This document shows positions 1 through 10,979 of a DNA stretch of 64,000 bases, one piece after another. Below the pieces are notes generated by a model. That model ran no database searches. It was not told the DNA's origin and worked only from the letters and a program-made list of their open reading frames with translations. The position numbers and the translations under genes were made by a program. Numbering within the stretch: the first letter of the stretch is position 1; the number at the start of each line of letters is the position of its first letter. Source of the DNA: Lunularia cruciata (taxonomy: Eukaryota; Streptophyta; Marchantiopsida; Lunulariales; Lunulariaceae); assembly GCA_948567375.1 (NCBI GenBank), contig OX419759.1, positions 38,417,493 through 38,481,492 of the forward strand, read 5' to 3'.

Positions 1-360
1 GTGAACTTGCTCAGATCTGCATATTGGAACGTGACAAAGGGGAAGGCTGCTGCGATAACTCTTAAGGATGGATTGCACCAGATTTCTCTATCCCTCTTCT
101 TTATCTATTGATTCACTACACGGGCTTGAAAACAATATCCATCAGGCCCGTTAGCTGGCAACAAAATTTCCAAAAAGAGGATGCTTCAGGCATGTATTTT
201 CCAAGTCCTTTTGTCGCCATGAGAAAACTGGTTACTGATTCAGCATTTGTTCCAAGCGCCAACTAGCTCTCGAGACTTTTCCTGACGATTATCCACATTC
301 TGATATTTGAATGCTGAGTCTAGGCAGAAAGATAAGGTACAACTTGAGGGATGCAAATAC

Positions 361-1528
361 CTGGATGACACGCCTCCATTCTCCATCATCTCTCAAAACT
401 TTCAATGCCTTCTTCACTGCAATCAGCGGAAATTCTAAATCCCAAGCAATCCACGCATCGAGAGTATTGTAAATCTCTTCCTTCACGTTCGACAAATTGT
501 GCACCTTCATACACAGAGACATTGAGCTCGTAATGAATGGAGCTTCATATCTCCCCCATAAATAAAAATAAAAATGCCCAGTGGCTGCACCGAAACCACA
601 TCACAATATTCCAAAATGACATTACTCGTGATTACATGCGAGCTTCTGATCTCCCCTGATAAGAAAAAGGGGCCAATGGCTGCACTGGAACTACCGCAAC
701 TTTTCAAAAGAAACATACAAAATAGGAGTTAAACTACAATAAGAACGGGTTGGTGCTAAACAGGAAACTTACAACGTCAATAAGCTTTACAGACTTGGCA
801 ATAGAGCCTCTCCTTGTTTTAGTCTTCCATTGTCGCGGGGCCCTGGGCCGAGGACCACCTCCAGCAGTAATCTGCCTTGCGCCGAAAGGCAACACAAGGC
901 CACGAACTCTTCACTTTAGACTACATCCAATACGATGAAAGAGCTAAACCTTCAATCATGTGGATCAGCTGTCCGATACATTCTAGCGTGTACTGAAGGA
1001 ATGAATGCAAACACATGATACAGAACTGGTTCCTCCCTCATATAATGCACAGGCAATGCCAGATAGCTGACCTCAAGTTGTTGAGGCTCCCGGAATGCAA
1101 ATTTCTTCCGCTGCTGCGGATGCCCGGGGATTTCACCTCGACGGAGAGAAGGTCTGCGGACAATCACCTCAAACATTTCAATTTCTTGTCCAATAAAACC
1201 ACAGCTGAAAAGTTCGCCTTCTCACTTCCTTCACACAAAGCCACATCCAAAGACAACAGAAATTCAGAACAAAAACCACAAATCTTTGTCCAAATTCTTA
1301 CGCAGATTTGAAAAGTCTTTCTTGATCCGAAACCCTCTCACGGAGGAGGACTGGAGAAGTCGTATGGTCTGCCCACGAACCTATTGCTGCTGCAAACGGC
1401 CTCCCAGAAAGGCAATTTGAAAACCCTGCCACCAGGGTTTTGGCATTGTTCAGATTGCGCACAACTGCCGAGCACCTGAACATGGCGACGGACTGCGACT
1501 GGCAATTCGGAACCGACACGAGCTGCAT
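361..1528 (-). CDS. Organelle-type PPR-superfamily protein (At4g18975/At1g62350-like), 5' three exons
   Basis: Three exons join in frame on the minus strand. Exon 1 is 1302-1528 (ATG at 1528, donor GTAAG at 1301). Exon 2 is 773-875 (acceptor AAG|G, donor GTAAGT). Exon 3 is 361-504 (acceptor AAG|GTG, donor GTATTT). Phases agree (2, 0, 0) and give 158 residues without a stop. Exon 1 is rich in Ser, Arg and Ala and looks like an organelle transit peptide. Exons 2 and 3 carry the family core: a basic WKTKTRRGS stretch, then [15 protein letters not shown], then a KKALKVL..GEW.RVIQ helix. From my memory of the Arabidopsis proteins this core is typical; their exact molecular role is not known to me. 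The next expected exon (the KWMLSKGQG-like block) was not found in 1-360, so the gene either continues off the edge through a long intron or is 3'-truncated. A later start at the second Met (1483) is possible. The exon structure is the strongest evidence that this is a gene. Confidence 0.62.
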
Positions 1529-1690
1529 ACTAATAATCTCCCTTCAAAATCCCCTTAGATGCATCCCGTTCCTCCGAGTACACCCATCAATTTGGTCATT
1601 GTTTCATGCACTGATCCGAGTCCAATCTCGAAATCTCAATTCCGATGCTTGCCTTATGAGAATGTGGGAATGCCTGAGTGCGTAGGGTTA

Positions 1691-1785
1691 CACCGCGCAT
1701 TGCCGGTTACTTTTCACAATCCTTTTTATCTTTGCTGGTTGTGGTTCTTGTCAATGCACCGCGCATCCCGGTTATATTTGACCTT
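1691..1785. repeat. Imperfect direct repeat upstream of the left-edge gene
   Basis: A motif beginning CACCGCGCAT and continuing CCGGTTA occurs at 1691 and again at 1757, 66 bp apart. It lies 160-260 bp upstream of the ATG of the minus-strand gene at 1528. It is GC-rich against its AT-rich surroundings, and its position would suit a promoter element. No factor is named because none is recognised. Confidence 0.4.
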
Positions 1786-1810
1786 TCGCAAGTTTAATGC
1801 ACTGGAATAA

Positions 1811-2227
1811 CAATGGAATTGATCTGGTGTTCGGAGGAGCTCGGGAGAGTGTGGAGACGTGAAATGTCTATATTTACCGAGTGCTCTATGGCATATAGCA
1901 CTCTAGTGAATAGTCGTGTCTCTTTGTTTCTCAATTTCGGTTCCATTGGTCCTCTAGATCGAAAATTATTTTTCAATTTCGCAATCTAATGGTTCACTAG
2001 ACGGCGGAAGACTATGTAAAATTAAGTAGAAAATTATATGAATTTTTATGTTTTTCTAGTTTAGAGTGATCATTGCACATGGAGAGAGATGGACCCGAAT
2101 CTTCGTTTTTTATTTTGGTATTTTCATGATTAAATTTTATGTGAATTTAATTTTAAAATTTTAGAGATGAATCTAAAAGTTACTAAAGTTTATAATTTTT
2201 TTAGGGTTTAGAGAGATTATATTTTTC
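1811..2227. other. Intergenic sequence, nothing recognised
   Basis: This stretch separates the left-edge gene from the non-LTR element. It becomes strongly AT-rich after about 2000. No open frame, RNA or structured repeat stands out. Confidence 0.5.
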
Positions 2228-3176
2228 TTATCCGCATTGGAAGGTGAGGAGTGGTGGTTTTGCAAGTACAAGGAAATATGGAGAAAAACACCATGTATTA
2301 CTATTATTATTCTTGTGTTGGCTATGGTTACACGTAGTGCAGTTCGGGATACACCATGCTCGGTGTGTCACCGATGCTTTACCTTGCAAGGGGCAAAGGC
2401 CCACGTGAGGAGGGATGTACAAGGACTATGATTGGACCACTTGGGATATCCACATGAGGCGAGCGATCACATCGACAATAGTGACACTCGAGATTATGCA
2501 CGTTTTTTTTATCCCTTTGGTAATTGTTCTAGGCATACCAATCGAGTTGTGGGAGTGGTTAACTTCTCCAGCGGGTTGCATCTTGGGGTTATTTGAGGCT
2601 AGTTTTCCATGTCCACATCAATTCGATAGGCTACCCCGCACACTCCATGATGAGGTTAGACATGCTTTTCGCCTACCACTTGATCGTTTGGCACATGATC
2701 GTTTGGCACATGATCCTTTGGATGAGTTAGCATGGTTCCTATTCCTCTTACTTCTTTGATGATGTCTTTGTTATGCTAGAGGGGGATGTGCGGAGCATGG
2801 AGAGGTGGCTGCTAGATCTTTTCAATTTAGAGTGGGGGATTGGGCGGCACTTCAAGAGGAGTTTGTTAGGGCTACACGGTTTAGGAGACAAGCTTCACCA
2901 TAGGATACCACAAAGTCCACTCCATTACGATGGTGCATGATATTAGGTCAGTCGGGAGAGTTTAGTAGAGCAGCACGAGCGTTATACCCTTTGTCTATGG
3001 CGAGTCTTACTGATGAGACTATCTCTTCCCTACACTTACTACATCTTACTGCAATAGAGGGACTACCATTAGAGGTCTTAGATTATCAACATGAGTAGCC
3101 TTTTTGTCTTGGTAGGTTGTCGTTTGCACAAACATTGTGCAGTGCCCCTCGCCTTTCCTTAAGAGGCTTGTAAGGG

Positions 3177-4306
3177 ATGGTTTATGAGCATCTTAGATAT
3201 GGCTTTCAAGTAGATGATTCTTCTAGTGGTTTTACCAAGTTGTTTCAAGTGGCTGCAATGGTAATGAGAGGAGACATTCTTATGTTTGTTAGTCTGATGT
3301 CAATTGCTAGTCAACTTCTTGCGATGGAGAAGGACACAAGAGGCATTAGACCGATTGCTATTGGAGAGATCTTTTTGCATTTGGTCAATCGTACCATTGT
3401 CCTTCAACATCGTTCTCACTTTTGACAACACTTAGTTCACATCAGTTTGGAATAGCTACACCTAGAGGATGTGAGGCTAGATCTCTAGGCATTAGGGCAG
3501 TCCTAAATATCCATCCGGAGTGGGTCTTCCTATTGTGGATGTTGAAAATGTTTTTAATAGTGTCTCACAAGCATCTATCTTTAGAGAGCTTAGGGAGGCT
3601 GGTGGATCCTTGGCAAGTCTTATTCCTTTTGTGCGGTCTTTTTATGGCTCTCTTGCTTCTTTACTACAAACACTATTGTTCATAGGTGGGATTCATTGTC
3701 TTGGAGTCAACTGTTGGTACATGTCAAGGAGATCCTCTAGGGGGACCCTTATTTGCCATGGTTCACTTTAGAGCTCTCTTATCTACTACTTTGGCCATGC
3801 TAGGTTGTGTATTTCCCTCCTTGGCAAATGATACCCACATTGTTGGTCCTGTAGATTAGATTAGGCAAGCCTTTGACCACTTGACTACCAAGCTATATTT
3901 AGTAGGCTTGAGAATCAAAGTGTCAAAGTGCATGGTATGGTCCTCTTTAGGTATCCCTCTCCACCTTGAGCTTCCAAATGGATGTATCACATCTACAAAT
4001 GGACTATGTGTTCTTGGAATGCCAGTACAATCTGAGGATTTTATCACGTGCTTCTTAGATGCTGCCCTTGCAGATAATCTTCTCCATGTAGATGACCTTC
4101 CATTACTAGGAGATTTGCAGGTGACATTTGGTATACTCTCCTCTAATATTGCTCATCGACCATCCAACCTCATTTGTATAGTTTTCCCTTCATCGTCCTT
4201 CCTATCACATTTAAGAGCCTTTGATAGGAGGATTATGGGAGTCTTTGGTGATATTATTGGACAAGGGACATTTGAGTGTGTGATAGGGGATTTGGCACAT
4301 AGATAG
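3177..4306 (+). pseudogene. Reverse transcriptase domain of the non-LTR element (broken)
   Basis: The best preserved core of the element is split over open stretches 3177-3425, 3520-3771 and 3881-4306 in shifting frames. Conserved landmarks are the DTRGIRPIAIGE finger block, DVENVFNSVS (motif A, with catalytic Asp), a QGDP-type motif B, LANDT in place of LADDT (motif C with its first Asp changed), and a LNLAKC-like KVSKCMVW block. At least two frameshifts and several stops separate the pieces. The family normally encodes one long polyprotein, so no functional enzyme is made from this copy. Confidence 0.72.
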
Positions 4307-4814
4307 ATAGCTCTACCAATCTTGTGTGGAGGAGTTGGCTTGCTATTTATAGAGGAGATAGCACTTATAGTGTTTTTGGGTAGTTCAGCTCTCTTGACAC
4401 TCCTACTTTCCTCTCATTTTGTGGTTATTGATAGGCCAGTTTAGGAGACTTATGTGACAGAGGTGGAGGAAAGATCCTTTTCTCTCCAAATGTTATTACG
4501 GCAAACAAGAGATAGTATATCTCACGTGCATAGGAAGACTTTCAATCTTTTGTTTCACTATCGTCAGATTGGACTAGAGGTTTATAATCTTCCTTGATGG
4601 TGTGATGGTGTGAGCATATGCTACATTCTCTCTTAGTTGACTCGTCCATTCCTCATACTACTAGAGTATGTCTTTGCTCTTGCTCTGGTAAGAATGCAAG
4701 CTCTTGGATCCTAGCTCAACCATGCATTAGGGCATTCCAATTCACACTAGCTACTTTCTCTACAATGATGAGGTTTTGACTGGGTTTGGTCCACCCATCT
4801 ATATCTTGATTACT

Positions 4815-5345
4815 CACTTGTGAGTGTGGTTCTACACTAGATACAGCAGCCGTCCATATGACACAATGTTCTTTTGGAGGATAGAGGATAGCTACCTATG
4901 ATGCTATTAGGGACATAATGTTTGCTATAGCACGAGACATTGGATACTTGGCTTGGAGGGAGCGTTTGCATGCTTTGCAAACAACACTTGTCAAGGCAAA
5001 CCTATACTTGGTCTGAGATGATCAGGTGATAGTAGCAGATGTTGTGGTTACGGACCCTACGCAGGATATAGTTTTAGAGGGAGTGATTACCCATCCCCCT
5101 GGATGGCCGGCAAGTGCAGCACTAGGTTGCAAGGTCTCCAAGTATAGGAGCATGCAGTAAGGTCACCTCTTTGTTCCTCTAGCCTTGGAGTTATATGGAG
5201 CAATGGACATGACATTCAACAAATTTGTCAAGGAGTGGGTGAGAGCTTATCATGTTAGGCGCCAAGGGGTACTACTGTCACCCTCATACTTTGTCGCATA
5301 TTTAGACAACATGTGTCCATTGCTCTATAGAGTGCAATGGCTGGT
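4815..5345 (+). pseudogene. Cys/His motif and restriction-like endonuclease tail of the non-LTR element
   Basis: Translation from 4815 gives LTCECGSTLDTAAVHMTQC, a C-x-C...H...C metal-binding pattern. It is followed by YDAIRDIMFAIARDIGYLAW, then VADVVVTDPT, then SKYRSM and FVPLALELYGAMD, and a C-terminal VKEWVRAYHVRRQG. An Asp in VVVTDP, a downstream Lys (SKYR) and an acidic residue in ALELYG fit the PD-(D/E)xK style endonuclease seen at the C terminus of several non-LTR retrotransposons. Stops at about 4886, 5017 and 5158 interrupt it. Assignment rests on motif order alone. Confidence 0.55.
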
Positions 5346-5745
5346 GTAATCCATAAGAGAGAAATCACCTTAGATGATGTTTCTTTGGATGCTCTAGTTG
5401 TTTGTAGATTGTACAACTTGCATAGCTTGGAGATCTTAGGTGCGGTATGGCAGATTTCTCATATAGACTCTATTGGAGCTTAGCTCCATTTTACCTTTCT
5501 CATCTCTCCCTTGTACAACTTGATGGGGTAATTCCAGCCTTCATTTTCTACATGGTATGACTTCTTACTCTAGAATAACAATACAAGCAAGAAACAAAGA
5601 AGTATTGGTTTTCTTTGTCTTATGAGTTCTAAGGTATATTTATTTATATGCATGAGATGTTCATGGGTCGTGGTTTTGAAAATTTTAAAGATAGAGGATA
5701 AAATATCTTGTGTTATGAGATCCTTGTTAGCAAGGATTTTATTAT

Positions 5746-6010
5746 TTGCTGAGGTTGCCTAGAACAGAGTGTGATATACACCATGCTTGGTGCATCAAAT
5801 ATTTTTTATCTTGCAAAGGTGTAGGGGTTTTTATGCTCGGTATACTGAATATTGTTTATCTTGCAATGGTGTATGGTTTCTATTATGCTAGATGTATTGA
5901 ATGTTATTAATCTTGCAAAGGTGCAAGTTTTTGTTATTTGATAAGGTTGCTTAGACACAGTGTGATATACCATGTTTGGTGTATTGAATATTATTTATCT
6001 TGCAAATGTA
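5746..6010 (+). repeat. Four diverged copies of a 40-50 bp motif after the non-LTR element
   Basis: The unit starts ATGCTTGGTG (or ATGCTCGG, ATGCTAG, ATGTTTGG) and ends TATCTTGCAAAGG. Copies begin at 5783, 5833, 5885 and 5972. The first and last are each preceded by a matching GAGGTTGCC...GTGTGATATAC segment. A single copy of the same unit lies at about 2347-2395, upstream of the reverse transcriptase, so the element is flanked by it. Confidence 0.6.
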
Positions 6011-8460
6011 ATGAGAAAGATGCATAAGAATATGAGATGCTCGAGTGAGGTGGTATATGTTATGATCATTGATATTTAGAATTATAAATACTATGCCAAT
6101 TAAACCTTTCATTCACTATTTTGGTGTAAATCTTCTTTGTATACCTTTGGAGTGGAATTAGGATTAGTCTTTCATTTATATATTGTACTTTGAGGTTATT
6201 TGAGATCAGTTTTTTATATTTATACTTATCATATAGATTTTTTTATTCAAAATCAACCAAAAAATTATTAATTGTTAATGTACACCTTAAGTTATGATTA
6301 AAAAAATGATATCTTAGACCTTGATCCTTATCATAAATGTTATACTTAAATGGATGTATCATTATGATTCATTTCTCATCTATCCATGAGGTACAAACTA
6401 CAATCATAAATAAAGTATAAATTAATCAAATCAAACTTGATGGACATTACCATGAGATAGTATACTGGTGTATAAGGATTTAAATCTTCTCAAAATATCC
6501 CATTACAATTTCTATGATTAAAAATAATAGTTTGTAAAGTCAAATTACAAGTTGAAAATAAATAAGCTTAAAATACAACTTAGACCTAGACCCATCTACC
6601 CAAAAGTATAGAGAGTTAGTAGTGGTAAAAGTTGAGCCTACTTTTATTGGTTTATTTAGTGCAATATAATATTAAGATCCATAGTTTTTGGATACAAGAT
6701 TCCATAGATGTACATTCTAGGGAATCAACCTGCATGCATATATATTTCCATTATGGAAATACCAAAAAATACTGGCTACTAAACTTAACAAACAAAGCAT
6801 AAACCATAAAATAAATTGGGTGTTAAAAAAGAGCTAAAATTAGAGCTTGCTAAAATTAAAATAAATAATTATAATAATTCAGCATTAAAAATGAAATTTG
6901 CAACCAAAATGAACCCAATCATTGTTGGTATATAATAAGTTACCTAGTGAAACTTATAATAGAATAGAAACCGGTTGCTAAAACAAAATAAGATGCAAAA
7001 TCCAACAGAACTGCTAAAATAAAGAGAGGATACCCAAACAAAACGACTCTTTAAATGTAGTAGCTTCAAAAAGAAAGGCTTGCAAAAATAAGACATATGG
7101 AACAAAGTACATTGAAAGTGAAAAAAGAAACTTGTCATGTAAAAGAAAACAAAGTTAAGTATTGCTTGCCTAAATAAAGAAAAGGTAGAAAATTTCAAAT
7201 TCTCAATTAAATTGTATTTGAAATCATAGCTTACTATGTAAATAAATTAAATTGCAATTCTTAAATAATGAAAAATTTACAATTATAACCAAGGTTTTCT
7301 TTAATCAAGCTTATTTTTTGAGGAAGGCATGTTGCCTTGAGTTTTACTGCATTGTTTACTTCTAATTACATATCATTAGTGGGCTGTAGTGAGAGTTTAG
7401 ATTCAAGTTGTGGGCTTGACAAGAGAAATTTGAGTGGAGTTTTCTTGTTAAAGTTAAATTGTGTTACTTATCAAGGATGAATTTTTCTTATTATTATGTA
7501 CGCATTGTTGAATATATCTCATTGATAAATTTTGGCAAGACTAAATGTTTAAACACAAAATTTTCAATATGTTTCTAATATATGGAAATAGAATCAATTC
7601 AGTACATTTTTTTGTCATATTATTTTACCTTATTGAAAGCTCTCATCAAGATAGTTCAAAAAAGATCAATGGTGTTTCAAGAGCATGAGTCGTTCAAAAA
7701 GGTCTAATAGTTAGGACCTATTGGCAAGAAGAGAATTGATTCCAATTAAGGAAGTACTACTCTCAAATAGAAACATATCTCTTGAAATATGTGTGAACTT
7801 TGTCTACTTTTAGTACAATTTGAAAGCCCTTACCAAGTTTCTTTTAACAAGACCGAGATTGCTCTAAGCATAAAAGTGCAAAGAGATTTATATGAGGTTA
7901 GGAGCCAATCCAAGCCTTAGAGTCACCAAATTTGGACTTCAGTACTAGGACAAAAAAATAAGAAACAAGAATCCTTGGGATTATAACTAGAGCACCTATT
8001 GTTCAAAGTTTGCATTCTTGTTACCACTAAAAAGCTCTTAACAAAAACAAAGTCTACCGAAACTCATGAATCAAATACCTTGAAACATAGGTTTTATTAT
8101 TTTAGCTGAGGTCTAATTTTGGAAGAAGTAATGAGGTGGGATTTAAAGCAAATCTATTTTAGAGAAAGAAGGTTTTAACTTTGCTTTTGACCTTCAATAG
8201 AATCTTTGAAACTCTACAAATTGATATAAGGATAGAAGGTTTAGGTCAGCATTGGTTACTATAAACTAACTTAAGGCATAATAAAGACTTAAGAGTGATG
8301 TCATAGATCTTGAATTTTGTCCTTACACCTTATGTTGAGATTTGATACCTTTATAATTGATCTGTGATCTATGTGTCATGAACTCCACATTATAATAAAA
8401 ATCAGTTAGACCTACTGAGATTTTCATGTGCAAGTTGCCGTTGCAAGTTTATGTTAACCC
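6011..8460. other. AT-rich intergenic sequence
   Basis: There is no convincing coding frame and no structural RNA. The only longer open frame (6944-7198, minus) is Phe/Ser-rich low-complexity translation of A/T-rich DNA and is not supported as a gene. The sequence probably consists of old, unrecognisable element remains. Confidence 0.5.
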
Positions 8461-8466
8461 GAATTG

Positions 8467-8986
8467 ACCCTCGTCAATAAAAACCATGAAATGTGACCTG
8501 ATCGGGTGGGTCATGACTCGTCTCAAGTTGGGTCGGAGTACTACTTGTGAGTGTTCTTTTTGCGAGTGTTCTTTTCGCTGATGCAATAATGATCCATATG
8601 ATATAATGTTCTTTTCAGAACATATATTTTTAAGGATAGAGGATAACTATCCACGATATAATTAGAGAGGGAGTGTTGATATGTTTTGCACAATACACGA
8701 GTGAGTTCATACTTAATACTTTGTTGACCCTCGTCAATAAAAACCATGAAATGTGACCTGATCGGGTGGGTCATGACTCGTCTCAAGTTGGGTCGGAGTA
8801 CTACTTGTGAGTGTTCTTTTTGCGAGTGTTCTTTTCGCTGATGCAATAATGATCCATATGATATAATGTTCTTTTCAGAACATATATTTTTAAGGATAGA
8901 GGATAACTATCCACGATATAATTAGAGAGGGAGTGTTGATATGTTTTGCACAATACACGAGTGAGTTCATACTTAATACTTTGTTG
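8467..8986 (+). repeat. 260-bp tandem duplication, two copies
   Basis: The unit that starts GACCCTCGTC at 8466/8467 recurs with an offset of exactly 260 bp (8726/8727). I see no differences between copies through 8986, which suggests a recent duplication. Apparent open frames on the minus strand (8541-8846, 8801-9052) are translations of this duplicated DNA. Confidence 0.85.
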
Positions 8987-9010
8987 GAACTGATCAGGTG
9001 ATAGTAACAT
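8534..9010 (+). mobile_element. Second fragment of the non-LTR element tail
   Basis: The segment starting ACTTGTGAGTGT at about 8543 aligns with 4815 onward. The shared run includes CCATATGA.A.AATGTTC, GGATAGAGGATA.CTA, and, after the duplicated copy, TGATCAGGTGATAGTA (8991 versus about 5018). It therefore covers the Cys/His-to-endonuclease part of the family at 2228-5370. A short insertion after GTTCTTTT and the tandem duplication distort it. It has no coding potential left. Confidence 0.6.
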
Positions 9011-9750
9011 AGTAAATTGAGCTTCATTGATTGGGTCTGAGTTCTTAAACAACTTATCGTCGTATGTTCTGCACAGGATAACAAGGACAAAGAGCCTTCA
9101 AGCCTAACAAGTATAATGATAAGAGGTAAAATGCAGGTAATTTGGTTAAATAGATGAACTATAGTAAAAAGGACTTCAAATTTCTAAATGATTTATCCTA
9201 GATTTTGATTGACTTACTTGTATCTTAGTTAACTCACTCATATTTAAGAAAAAAGTTTACGACTTCTCATATTGTGACATAAAAATTTTTGAGCTTAGAA
9301 GGCAACTTGAGCCTAAAATAAGTAGACTTGTTGATTGTTTGAGCTAAACTACTAATATTGATTTTTTTTAGTACAACAAAAAGCTAAGTACAAGCTTAAC
9401 TAATACACATTTAGACCCATATTGTATGACATATGAGTGCTAAAAGTATGAGACCTTCCATTTTAAATTTGATTTTTGAGTTTATTAAGAAATTTATGTT
9501 AGTGAACAGTTGAATTTTGGGTTAACCTTTCAAAATCAAAATTTAAATTGATTGTTCTTGTTATGATCCTATAACAAAGTAAATTAAAAGGTTCTTGCTA
9601 TAGCACCACCATTTACTAAATAAAACATACTTGCAAAGTATGTTTGACCTCTAAAAAGTAAAGTAAAGGTGCTTGTGAAAAGTCTTGATTTTTTTAATTT
9701 AGGTAAAATTTAATGGGCTAATGAATTGATTCTTTGTAAAAACATAACTA
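9011..9750. other. AT-rich intergenic sequence
   Basis: No gene, RNA or clear element was recognised. Only short open frames of low-complexity composition occur. Confidence 0.45.
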
Positions 9751-9767
9751 TTAACAAGTAAAATGGA

Positions 9768-10065
9768 ATTGATTAAGAGAATATGATGGTTGCTAGGTAA
9801 AAAGAAAGTGCAGTTAGAAATATTACTACTAAGTAAAACAACCACACAAAACAATCAAGAACTAAACCATTTTTCTTGATTATTAAATAAATTTATTCAT
9901 TTGTAGAGAAGCTATATGCTTAAGGGAATATGATGATTTCTTGGTAAAAATAAAGTGTGGCTAAAATATTACTATTACTAAAGTAAAACAACTACCCAAA
10001 CAATCAAGAACTAAATCGATTTTCTTTATTATTAAAATTAAATTATTAATTTATAAGTAATATAT
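9768..10065. repeat. Two diverged tandem copies of a ~147-bp unit
   Basis: The unit runs from AAGAGAATATGATGG through AATCAAGAACTAAA and an ATTATTAAA tail. It is seen at about 9775-9905 and again at about 9920-10065, with small indels between copies. It is AT-rich and non-coding. Confidence 0.6.
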
Positions 10066-10618
10066 GAGAATGATTTTAAAAATTAAATTTTAAGGAAAAC
10101 CATATTTTTTTTCTATCTAAAAATTAAAAATTATAAGCTTGAATTAAAAAAAATTGAAATTTCTTGAAAGAAGAACTCTTGAAAAAATTTATTCATAAAA
10201 TTAACAATTCATGAAAGATGCATCAACATTCTGAGTGTGCCTCTTTATATTTATATACCAAAAATCTTACTTAGAATAAAGAAATGTCTAAAAACCTCCA
10301 ATTTCAGGATTTTCTAGTATGAAAATTTTTGAAAAATTAAAATTTCTATCAATGCATAAGATGCATAGCTCTCTTTATCAGACTTAACTTTCAAGAAAAT
10401 ATGTTTGAGGAAAAGCCTAAAACACTAAATTTCAACATTTTTTCAATGAAAGATAAAAATACAAGATGTTGTGTCAAGTTATGAATGCATGGCTATTTTT
10501 TATCAATTATTAATTGTAGGCTAGAAAGAATTTGACTTTTTACATTTATTTTGAGTATGGGAAAACAAAGGAACTCTTATTAGAGCTACTCGAAACTAAA
10601 TATTCACCTATTAGCATT

Positions 10619-10970
10619 TGCAAGGTAAACTTATACACCTATTTATGTAAGGTAAACTTGTGCGTACTCATATGCATGGCAAACCTAGGTGCCTACTTAT
10701 GAACAACAAACATATGTGCCTTATGAAAGAATACAATTCTATGAATAACAAATTACTAGATATGGAAAGGAAAAGATATGCTTTTAATAACCCTTGCACA
10801 ATAATTTTAGCATAAAATAATACAATAAATATTTTTCAAGTTATTTTAGCATAAATAATATAATTAATGTTTCTCAAGTTATTATGAAATTATTCAAATT
10901 TTAGTCAAGGGTATTAGATTTTAGTAGACCATCAATACTTATTAGATTTTATGTAGACCATCAATACCTA
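10619..10970. repeat. Cluster of short degenerate tandem repeats
   Basis: Three neighbouring sets are visible. A ~30-bp unit around AAGGTAAACTT lies at 10619-10720. A ~50-bp unit around TTTTAGCATAAA..AATA lies at 10805-10885. A ~33-bp unit around ATTAGATTTT...GTAGACCATCAATAC lies at 10911-10970. All are non-coding. Confidence 0.55.
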
Positions 10971-10979
10971 TTGGCAAAG

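Larger units (their letters stand above)
2228..5370 (+). mobile_element. Decayed non-LTR retrotransposon with reverse transcriptase and endonuclease-like tail
   Basis: Reading plus-strand frames in order gives an N-terminal region (about 2940-3170, with SMASLTDETISSLHLLH), a segment with KDTRGIRPIAIGEIFL (about 3330-3375), RT motif A (VDVENVFNSVS, about 3535), motif B (QGDPLGGPLFA-like, about 3730-3760), and the catalytic-box region at about 3818 reading LANDTHIVG. Downstream come a GLRIKVSKCMVW thumb-like block, a Cys/His motif (C-x-C, then HMTQC, about 4818-4880), and a tail with VVVTDP and LALELYG that resembles a restriction-like endonuclease. The order RT, Cys/His, endonuclease matches non-LTR elements of that architecture. 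Many stops and frameshifts (for example after the Cys/His motif, at about 5017 and at 5158) make it inactive. The first Asp of the usual ADD box is Asn here. The clade is uncertain. Confidence 0.75.

Noticed and set aside
6944-7198. Phe-rich minus-strand frame that looks like a small membrane protein
   Set aside because: Low-complexity A/T-rich DNA yields such frames by chance. No promoter, splice or homologous copy supports it.
8464-8990. Possible CRISPR-like or phase-variable array because of identical repeats
   Set aside because: There are only two directly adjacent 260-bp units without spacers, in eukaryotic nuclear DNA.
8541-9052. Two similar minus-strand frames of about 100 and 83 codons, at first sight a duplicated small gene
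   Set aside because: They come from the 260-bp tandem duplication of a non-LTR element fragment whose coding sense is the other strand.
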